Source: Alphaproteobacteria bacterium
Lineage (GTDB): Bacteria > Pseudomonadota > Alphaproteobacteria > Micropepsales > Micropepsaceae
DNA length: 5,839 bases
Assembly (NCBI GenBank): GCA_947455695.1
Contig: CANGRN010000116.1
Coordinates: forward strand, 1 to 5,839
Direction: 5' to 3'
In this document: positions 1-5,839 of the stretch, piece after piece
How positions within the stretch are numbered: the stretch's first letter is position 1
Layout of the letters: the number at the start of each line of letters is the position of its first letter
Program-made: the position numbers and the translations under genes
Notes under the pieces: generated by a model
Database searches by the model: none
Told to the model about the DNA's origin: nothing
Seen by the model: the letters and a program-made list of their open reading frames with translations, nothing else

Positions 1-795
1 CACGATCAGGGCCGGCATCTGCGACACAAGGCCATCACCCACCGTGAGCAGGGTGAAGGTGTGCGTGGCGTCGATGAAGCTCATGCCCTTCTGGGCCACG
101 CCGATGATGATGCCGCCGACGATGTTGATGCCCACGATGAGCAGGCCGGCAATGGCATCGCCGCGCACGAACTTGCTGGCGCCGTCCATCGCGCCGAAGA
201 AATTGGATTCCGCCTCGATGGTCTTGCGGCGGAGCTTGGCTTCCTTTTCGTCGATCAGGCCGGCCGACAGGTCGGCGTCGATCGCCATCTGCTTGCCGGG
301 CATGGCGTCCAGGCTGAAGCGGGCGGCGACTTCGGCGATACGGCCCGAACCCTTGGTGATGACGATGAAATTCACGATCACCAGGATGGCAAAGACGATC
401 AGCCCGATGACGAAGTTGCCCTGCATGATCAGCTTGCCGAAGGCTTGAATGACATAGCCGGAGGCGGCGGTGCCTTCATTGCCATGGCCTAGGATCAGGC
501 GGGTGGACGCTAGGTTCAGCGCCAGCCGCATCATGGTGGTCAGCAGCAGGATGGTGGGGAAAGAGCTGAATTCCAGCGGTTTCCGAATGAACACCGCCGT
601 CATCAGGATCAGGATCGAGAAGCTCAGCGAAAAGGCCAGGCTGACGTCTAGCAGCCAGGTGGGCAATGGCAGGATCAGGACCACCAGGATGGCCATGATG
701 CCGATGGCCAGGCCCAGATCCGACTTCTTGATGAAGCCGAAAATCTTGGCGGGCGAGAAGTCGAAGCCCGTGGTCGTGGTGCCGATATCGCTCAT
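1..795 (-). CDS. flhA: FlhA, flagellar type III export gate protein (N-terminal 265 residues; 3' end beyond window)
   Basis: FlhA is the integral-membrane gate of the flagellar type III export apparatus. It sits inside the MS-ring, couples export to proton motive force, and its cytoplasmic domain (outside this window) receives chaperone-substrate complexes. Reading the minus strand from ATG at 795 gives 265 codons open to the window edge with no stop or frameshift. A short cytoplasmic N-terminus is followed by hydrophobic helices at about 26-45 and 51-65. The conserved [13 protein letters not shown] stretch starts near residue 90. The full FHIPEP family signature lies at 152-175 (R-I-A-E-V-A-A-R-F through [10 protein letters not shown]). 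VRGDAIAG at 210-217 carries a conserved aspartate (D213), and [11 protein letters not shown] comes near the truncated end. The family is usually near 690-700 residues, so well under half is visible. The ATG is supported by an in-frame stop just upstream (TGA at 807-805); only a weak GAAAG (806-802) could act as ribosome binding site. Three rare CTA leucine codons occur among the first 105 codons. Identification is very secure. Confidence 0.97.
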   Translation of the reverse strand, partial: MSDIGTTTTGFDFSPAKIFGFIKKSDLGLAIGIMAILVVLILPLPTWLLDVSLAFSLSFSILILMTAVFIRKPLEFSSFPTILLLTTMMRLALNLASTRLILGHGNEGTAASGYVIQAFGKLIMQGNFVIGLIVFAILVIVNFIVITKGSGRIAEVAARFSLDAMPGKQMAIDADLSAGLIDEKEAKLRRKTIEAESNFFGAMDGASKFVRGDAIAGLLIVGINIVGGIIIGVAQKGMSFIDATHTFTLLTVGDGLVSQMPALIV

Positions 796-801
796 TCTAA
801 G

Positions 802-806
802 CTTTC
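802..806 (-). promoter_or_regulatory. Weak ribosome binding site candidate for flhA
   Basis: GAAAG lies 6 nt before the flhA ATG at 795. It is a poor Shine-Dalgarno match compared with those before fliN and flbD. With the hairpin just upstream, this suggests flhA translation may be set separately from flbD, but that is inference. Confidence 0.35.
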
Positions 807-814
807 ATTTTCAG

Positions 815-837
815 GGCCGGCGAATTCTTCGCCAGCC
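815..837 (-). repeat. Inverted repeat / RNA hairpin in the flbD-flhA intergenic region
   Basis: In the sense of transcription, the arm GGCTGGCGAA (837-828) pairs with TTCGCCGGCC (824-815) around a 3-nt GAA loop. This makes a 10-bp stem with one G-U wobble (834/818). The hairpin begins 20 nt after the flbD stop and ends 19 nt before the flhA ATG. No T-run follows on either strand, so it does not look like an intrinsic terminator. It could be an mRNA stabiliser or processing element between the two cistrons, or a DNA operator, since the core GGCGAA-GAA-TTCGCC is a perfect inverted repeat. The structure is read directly; the role is unknown. Confidence 0.6.
820..834 (-). promoter_or_regulatory. 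Possible degenerate sigma-54 (-24/-12) element upstream of flhA
   Basis: TGGC (834-831) and TCGC (823-820) are spaced so that the GG of the -24 box and the GC of the -12 box fall at the canonical distance of the TGGCAC-N5-TTGC consensus. The rest of the match is poor: ACG and the second T of TTGC are missing. A start about 12 nt downstream would leave a leader of roughly 13 nt before the flhA ATG. The element coincides with the left and right arms of the hairpin, so the match may be a by-product of the inverted repeat. In Caulobacter flhA is an early gene not driven by sigma-54, which argues against it. Confidence 0.15.
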
Positions 838-857
838 GCTTACGCAAGTTCGGTGGC

Positions 858-2234
<1,377 letters not shown>

Positions 2235-2242
2235 GGCTTTAG

Positions 2243-2248
2243 TCCTTC
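2243..2248 (-). promoter_or_regulatory. Ribosome binding site of flbD
   Basis: GAAGGA (2248-2243) ends 8 nt before the ATG at 2234, in the 25-nt gap after the fliN stop. It is a good anti-16S match and fixes the flbD start. The regulator therefore has its own initiation site and need not rely on coupling to fliN. Confidence 0.8.
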
Positions 2249-2259
2249 AAAATCTGGTC

Positions 2260-2619
2260 TTAAGAGCCGGAACCGGCCTTGATGATTTCCGTCATGGTGA
2301 TGCCCAGGCGGTCTTCGACCAGCACCACTTCGCCGCGCGCAACCAGGCGGTCATTCACATAGATGTCGATGGCTTCGCCGACCTTGCGGTCCAGCTCCAC
2401 GATGGTGCCCTTGCCCAGCTTGAGCAGCTGGCTGACTTCCATCGAGCTCTTGCCCAGGACGGCGCTGACCGTGACGGGGACATCGAACACCGCTTCCAGG
2501 TCGGCGGCGGAATGCTTGGGCGCCGCTTCGGTCGGGGCGTCGTTGTTCAGCAGCGCGGCGGCGGTGCCGGGGGCGGCTTCCTGGCTCAGATCGGGCAGAT
2601 CGACATTGTCGGTCGCCAT
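2260..2619 (-). CDS. fliN: FliN, flagellar motor switch / C-ring protein
   Basis: FliN forms the base of the cytoplasmic C-ring with FliM and FliG. It takes part in direction switching and docks FliH-FliI to the export gate. The protein is 119 residues. A variable acidic/Ala-rich N-terminus (1-40) is followed by a single SpoA (surface presentation of antigens) domain at about 43-113. Its hallmarks are FDVPVTVSAVLG (45-56), LLKLGKGTIVELD (65-77), the I-Y-V-N-D-R-L-V-A-R-G-E-V strand pair (86-98), and RLGITMTEII (104-113). The frame stays open upstream to 2721, but that stretch overlaps fliH and reads as Arg/Cys-rich shadow sequence. The ATG at 2619 is chosen because GAAAGGA sits 8 nt before it and it follows the fliH stop by 5 nt. 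Length is typical for alphaproteobacterial FliN. The partner fliM is not in this window. Confidence 0.96.
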   Translation of the reverse strand: MATDNVDLPDLSQEAAPGTAAALLNNDAPTEAAPKHSAADLEAVFDVPVTVSAVLGKSSMEVSQLLKLGKGTIVELDRKVGEAIDIYVNDRLVARGEVVLVEDRLGITMTEIIKAGSGS

Positions 2620-2624
2620 GGGAA

Positions 2625-3260
2625 TTATCCTTTCACAGTGGAAGAGAAGCGGCGGGAAATCAGCGCGGTCAGCGCATCTTCGATGATCTGTTCGCTGCGC
2701 TCGGCACCGCCGCCGCGCCATTCGATGCGGCAGTCGCCGCCGGTCATGGTGGCATCGGCAGCGACCATGACGCGGCCTTCATAGCCTTCTTCATGGGCAA
2801 TATCGGCCAGGCGCGGTTCCAGAACCTCGGTCACGGCCGGGGCGGCGCGCAAGGTGATGCGCGGTTCGCCGATGGCCTGGTGCATGGCCTGGCGCAGGGC
2901 GATTTCCACGTCCCCGGCGGGCAGGGCGGCCAGCGCGGCGGGCGCGATCTTCCTGGCCATGGCCAGCGCGAGACGGGCGGCTTCATCGCGCAGCGCTTCG
3001 ACTTCGGCATGGCTGGTGTCCAGCGCGGCGCGCACCGAGATGGTGAGGGCGGCGATGGTGCGTTCCAAAGCCTCGGCGGCGCGGACCTGGGAATTGTTTT
3101 CGCCTTCGCTGCGGGCGGCGGCCTGCAGATTTTCCAGTTCCTCGTTGGTGAGGGTCTTTTTCTGGCGGGCGTGCGCGGCAGGGGCCGGACGGCTTTCCGC
3201 ACCCAGGAACTCGGTGTCGAAGGTGAACTTGCGGGCGGTATTCTTGGACGAGGGGCTCAT
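2625..3260 (-). CDS. fliH: FliH/FlbE-type flagellar export ATPase regulator
   Basis: FliH (called FlbE in Caulobacter) binds the export ATPase FliI as a dimer, restrains its activity, and tethers it to FliN and the FlhA gate. The protein is 211 residues. It has a basic N-terminus with an aromatic/acidic box KFTFDTEF (11-18), then a Pro/Ala-rich segment. A long helical, probably coiled-coil region spans about 38-105, rich in Glu, Ala and Arg. The C-terminal globular part has G-D-V-E-I-A-L-R-Q-A (116-125) and the FliH/YscL-like GDCRIEWRGGGAERSEQII (175-193), where GDCRIEW is the best family marker. The start ATG overlaps the fliG stop as TGATG, with no convincing ribosome binding site, so translation is probably coupled to fliG. 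fliI does not follow, unlike in enterobacterial operons. The family is divergent in sequence, so context carries part of this assignment. Confidence 0.88.
   Translation of the reverse strand: MSPSSKNTARKFTFDTEFLGAESRPAPAAHARQKKTLTNEELENLQAAARSEGENNSQVRAAEALERTIAALTISVRAALDTSHAEVEALRDEAARLALAMARKIAPAALAALPAGDVEIALRQAMHQAIGEPRITLRAAPAVTEVLEPRLADIAHEEGYEGRVMVAADATMTGGDCRIEWRGGGAERSEQIIEDALTALISRRFSSTVKG
2628..2634 (-). promoter_or_regulatory. Ribosome binding site of fliN (decides the start)
   Basis: GAAAGGA (2634-2628) overlaps the last codons and stop of fliH and lies 8 nt before the ATG at 2619. It is the reason for rejecting the longer in-frame extension of fliN that runs back to 2721. Confidence 0.8.
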
Positions 3261-3262
3261 CA
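3258..3262 (-). other. TGATG stop-start overlap joining fliG and fliH
   Basis: The fliG stop TGA (3262-3260) shares one base with the fliH ATG (3260-3258). No good Shine-Dalgarno precedes the ATG. This is the usual layout for terminating ribosomes re-initiating directly, which would tie FliH synthesis to FliG. The overlap is seen; the coupling is inferred. Confidence 0.75.
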
Positions 3263-4294
3263 GTACACCAGCTCGTCTTCGGCGCTGCCGCCGGCGATCA
3301 TGATTTCGCCCTTGTTGGCCAGGTCCTTGGCGACGTTGACCATGCGCATCTGCGCCTCGTCCACATCCTTCAGGCGCACTGGGCCCATGGCTTCCATGTC
3401 GTCGCGCAGGATCTTGCCGGCGCGTTCGCTCATGTTGGAGAAGAACACGTCGCGCAACCCGTCGGTGGCGCCCTTCAGCGCCAGGCCCAGCTTGTCCTTC
3501 TCGACATTGCGCAGCAGGGTCTGGATCGAACCCGGATCCAGCTTGGACAGGTCCTCGAAGGTGAACATCAGCGCCTTGATGCGTTCGGCGCTGTCGCGCG
3601 AACGTTCTTCCAGGGCGGTGATGAAGCGGCTTTCGGTCTGGCGGTCGAAATTGTTGAAGATTTCGGCCATCTGCTCATGGGCGTCGCGCTTGGCGGTGCG
3701 CGCCAGGTTGGACATGAATTCCACGCGCAGGGTCTGTTCGACCTTGTCCAGGATGTCCTTCTGCACGCTTTCCATGCGCAGCATGCGCTGCACCACTTCC
3801 AGCGCGAATTCCTCGGGCAGGGCGCCCAGCACGCGCGCGGCATGTTCCGACTTGATCTTGGACAGCACGACGCAGACGGTCTGGGGATATTCGTTCTTGA
3901 GATAGTTGGCCAGAACGGTCTCGTTCACATTGGCCAGCTTGTCCCACATGGTGCGGCCCGCGGGGCCGCGGATTTCTTCCATGATGTTGCCGACCTTTTC
4001 GCCCGGCAGCATGCGCGCCAGCAGGCGCTCTGTGGATTCATACGAACCCATGATCGAGCCGGTGCCCGACATCTGGCCGACGAAATCCACCAGCAGCTTT
4101 TCGATCACGGTGGAGGAGACCGAACCCAGATTGGACATCACCTGGGAGATTTCCTTGATCTCCTCTTCGTCCATCATCTTCCAGATCTGCTCGGAATTTT
4201 CTTCGCCCAGCGAAAGCATGATGACGGCGGCACGCTCCGCCCCTGTGAGGGCGCGGACATCATCCTTGACGGCGGGTTTCGCAGCTTTTGCCAT
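3260..4294 (-). CDS. fliG: FliG, flagellar motor switch / rotor torque protein
   Basis: FliG sits between the MS-ring and the C-ring. Its N-terminal domain binds the FliF tail, the middle domain binds FliM, and the C-terminal domain meets the stator to produce torque. The 344-residue protein is full length. The N-domain (about 12-105) includes [15 protein letters not shown]. The middle domain carries EYPQ (135-138), matching the EHPQ motif that contacts FliM. The hinge MFTF is at 243-246. The C-domain keeps all five charged torque residues known from E. coli (K264, R281, D288, D289, R297) at K274, R291, D298, D299 and R307, a constant offset of 10, within ALKGA, NMSERA, ILRDD and GPVR. The ATG at 4294 follows the fliF stop by 3 nt without a clear ribosome binding site, so it is probably translationally coupled to fliF. 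The Ala/Lys-rich first 12 residues are variable in the family. Confidence 0.98.
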   Translation of the reverse strand: MAKAAKPAVKDDVRALTGAERAAVIMLSLGEENSEQIWKMMDEEEIKEISQVMSNLGSVSSTVIEKLLVDFVGQMSGTGSIMGSYESTERLLARMLPGEKVGNIMEEIRGPAGRTMWDKLANVNETVLANYLKNEYPQTVCVVLSKIKSEHAARVLGALPEEFALEVVQRMLRMESVQKDILDKVEQTLRVEFMSNLARTAKRDAHEQMAEIFNNFDRQTESRFITALEERSRDSAERIKALMFTFEDLSKLDPGSIQTLLRNVEKDKLGLALKGATDGLRDVFFSNMSERAGKILRDDMEAMGPVRLKDVDEAQMRMVNVAKDLANKGEIMIAGGSAEDELVY

Positions 4295-4297
4295 GGT

Positions 4298-5839
4298 TTA
4301 GACCGGTTGATGCAGCCAGGTGCGGATGATCGCCAGCGCTTCTTCGGGGTGCGCGGAAACCACTTCACCGACTTTTTTGACGGAGTTGTCGCGCACCTGG
4401 TTGTCGATGCGGCTGATGTCGATGGGCGAGGGCGCGGGCAGCGCCGGCGTGCCGTCGGTCTGCGTCTGGGCATAGGCTTCACCGGACGGGGCGGCCAGCG
4501 CGCCGGCGACCGGCGAGGCATTGGCGATCTGCGAGGGGCCACCAGCCGCGGCGTTCTGCGCGGCAAAAACCCGGTTTATCAGGGGTTTTGCGACGAACAG
4601 GCCGATCAGCAGGGCGGTGACGCACAGGATCGCCGCTTCGATGATCTTGAACCAGTAGGAGGCGTCCAGGCCCAGCAGCGGCTTGGGCGCTTCGGTGCCC
4701 ACGGCCGCTTCCATGCGGGCGAAGGGCATGTTGGTGACCTGCACCAGGTCGCCGCGCGCGGCATCGAAGCCCATCGCCGACTTCACCAGCGCGGTGATCT
4801 TGGCCATTTCCTCGGCGCTGCGCGGCTTGTAGGTGGCGGCGGTTTCGCCCGAGCCGTCCACCACGACCGCGACCGACACCTTCTTGATGTCGCCGCCATC
4901 GACCGTGGAAGTCGTGACCTTCTTGGAGATTTCGTAGTTGGTGGTCTCCTCGGTGCGGCCCGACGTGTCCTTGGTCGCATCGCCGCCGCCGCTGGCGGCG
5001 CCGCCCGGCAGGGCGTTGGCGACCGACACGGCCGCGCCGCCGCCGGCGCCGCTGGTGTTGACGGCATTCTGTTCGACGGTCTGGGTCGAGCGCACCACCT
5101 TGGATTCCGGGTCGTAGGATTCGCTGGTGGTCTGGGTGTGATTGTAATTGATGTCGGCCGCGACCTGGACCTGCACATGGCCGGCGCCGACAATCGAGGT
5201 GACGATGGCTTCGACCCGCTGGCGCAGGCTGTTTTCGTAATTGGTGGTGTCTTCATCCTGGTTGCGGGCCAGGGCGTCGGGGCCCGACTTGTCGTCGCCG
5301 CCCGCCAGAAGATTGCCGCGGTCGTCAACTATGGCGACGCGGTCGGCCGAAAGGCCGGACACGGCGGCGGCCACCAGATGCTGGATGGCCTGGACCTGAC
5401 CGCGGTCCAGCTTGCCGGCGGTCTTCAGGACCACCGAAGCGCTGGGCTGCTGCTCGTTGCGCGCGAAAACCTGCTGCTCGGGCACCACCAAATGCACCCG
5501 GGCGGCCTGGATGCCTTCGATGGTCTGCATCGAACGCGACAGTTCGCCTTCCAGGGCACGCTGGTGATTGATGTTCTGGACGAAGGCGGTGGTGCCGAAG
5601 GCGTCCGACTTGTCGAAAATCTCGTAGCCCACGCCGGCGGCCGGCAGATTGTCCTGGGCCAGCGCCATGCGCAGCTTGGTGACCTGGTCGGCCGGCACCA
5701 GGATGGTGCCGCCGTCCTTGACGTCATACTTGACGGCCATGCCGTCCAGCTTGCCGGTGACGGCGGCGGCGTCGCGCGACTCCAGGCCGGAGAAGAGAAT
5801 GGTCTTGGGCGGCTCGGTGATGGCGCCCGCGATATAAAG
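4298..5839 (-). CDS. fliF: FliF, flagellar MS-ring protein (5' end beyond window; 513 residues visible)
   Basis: FliF builds the membrane MS-ring, the base on which the rotor and export gate assemble. The frame is open from the window edge to TAA at 4300-4298. The ATG at 5740 is not the true start, because the 33 codons before it are clearly FliF: TILFSGLESRDAAAVTGKLDG spans visible residues 13-33 and matches the start of the first ring-building motif. About 40-50 residues, including the first membrane helix, are missing. Further on are GTILVPADQV, the ring-building region with SRSMQTIEGIQAARVHLVVP and PSASVVLK, and a Gly/Ala-rich loop (about 5053-4958). ETTNYEISKK then leads into the collar, and the second membrane helix follows (about 4654-4577, I-I-E-A-A-I-L-C-V-T-A-L-L-I-G). 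A Pro/Ala linker precedes the C-terminal FliG-binding tail (IDNQVRDNSVKKVGEVV and H-P-E-E-A-L-A-I-I-R). The operon promoter should lie upstream of the window. Confidence 0.97.
   Translation of the reverse strand, partial: LYIAGAITEPPKTILFSGLESRDAAAVTGKLDGMAVKYDVKDGGTILVPADQVTKLRMALAQDNLPAAGVGYEIFDKSDAFGTTAFVQNINHQRALEGELSRSMQTIEGIQAARVHLVVPEQQVFARNEQQPSASVVLKTAGKLDRGQVQAIQHLVAAAVSGLSADRVAIVDDRGNLLAGGDDKSGPDALARNQDEDTTNYENSLRQRVEAIVTSIVGAGHVQVQVAADINYNHTQTTSESYDPESKVVRSTQTVEQNAVNTSGAGGGAAVSVANALPGGAASGGGDATKDTSGRTEETTNYEISKKVTTSTVDGGDIKKVSVAVVVDGSGETAATYKPRSAEEMAKITALVKSAMGFDAARGDLVQVTNMPFARMEAAVGTEAPKPLLGLDASYWFKIIEAAILCVTALLIGLFVAKPLINRVFAAQNAAAGGPSQIANASPVAGALAAPSGEAYAQTQTDGTPALPAPSPIDISRIDNQVRDNSVKKVGEVVSAHPEEALAIIRTWLHQPV

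Noticed and set aside
44..492. Two overlapping plus-strand open frames near the left edge
   Set aside because: Both are shadows of flhA, which reads without interruption on the minus strand through the FHIPEP signature.
797..808. Three-codon mini-ORF (ATG AAA GCT TAG) one base before the flhA start
   Set aside because: It has no ribosome binding site, and such a short frame arises easily by chance. A leader-peptide role cannot be supported from this sequence alone.
2620..2721. N-terminal extension of FliN by 34 residues
   Set aside because: It overlaps fliH, is Arg/Cys-rich in the manner of a shadow frame, and the ATG at 2619 has a good ribosome binding site and the usual FliN length.
2793..3905. 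Plus-strand open frame (370 codons) opposite fliG and fliH
   Set aside because: It spans two genuine genes on the other strand, is low-complexity (Gly/Arg then Ser/Arg-rich) and shows no motif or credible start signal. It is an antisense shadow of biased codon use.
3954..3971. GC-rich palindromic stretch around CCGCGGGGCCGCGG
   Set aside because: It is within fliG, encoding the ordinary GPAGR segment in GC-rich codons.
4982..5005. GC-rich inverted repeats (GCCGCC-GCT-GGCGGC and GGCGGCGCCGCC)
   Set aside because: They lie wholly inside fliF and follow from GCC/GGC codons of a Gly/Ala-rich loop. No separate function is needed to explain them.
4298..5740. ATG at 5740 as the start of fliF
   Set aside because: Thirty-three codons before it, up to the window edge, continue the conserved FliF sequence (FSGLESRDAA), so this methionine is internal.

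Overview
The window is a segment of a flagellar gene cluster from a GC-rich bacterium, almost certainly an alphaproteobacterium. All six genes are on the minus strand and are tightly packed. In transcription order (right to left) they are fliF (5' end outside the window), fliG, a FliH/FlbE-type export-apparatus gene, fliN, flbD (a sigma-54 activator) and flhA (3' end outside the window). The Caulobacter-type order fliF-fliG-flbE-fliN-flbD followed by flhA, the FlbD-type regulator and the short FliH with an N-terminal KFTFDTEF box all point to Alphaproteobacteria. I cannot name a genus from this sequence.

Layout. Bases 5839-4298 encode FliF, the MS-ring protein, with the last periplasmic ring domains, the second membrane helix and the FliG-binding tail. 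Bases 4294-3260 encode FliG, the rotor/switch protein, with its torque residues intact. Bases 3260-2625 encode FliH, the regulator of the export ATPase. Bases 2619-2260 encode FliN, the C-ring protein. Bases 2234-858 encode FlbD, with a degenerate receiver, an intact AAA+ domain and a Fis-type helix-turn-helix. Bases 795-1 encode the N-terminal 265 residues of FlhA, the export gate. The junctions are 3 nt (fliF-fliG), a 1-nt TGATG overlap (fliG-fliH), 5 nt (fliH-fliN), 25 nt (fliN-flbD) and 62 nt (flbD-flhA). The first five genes therefore look like one operon. The larger flbD-flhA gap is the only real intergenic space, and it holds a strong hairpin that overlaps a weak sigma-54-like element.

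How they work together. FliF, FliG and FliN form the MS-ring and C-ring, FlhA is the gate of the flagellar type III secretion system, and FliH links the export ATPase to the C-ring and gate. FlbD, encoded among them, is the class of activator that switches on later sigma-54 flagellar genes once early assembly succeeds. No mobile elements, RNA genes, CRISPR arrays or defence genes were seen, and no intergenic stretch exceeds 62 bases. I found no evidence for a previously undescribed system. The points most worth a second look are the flbD-flhA intergenic structure and the degenerate FlbD receiver.
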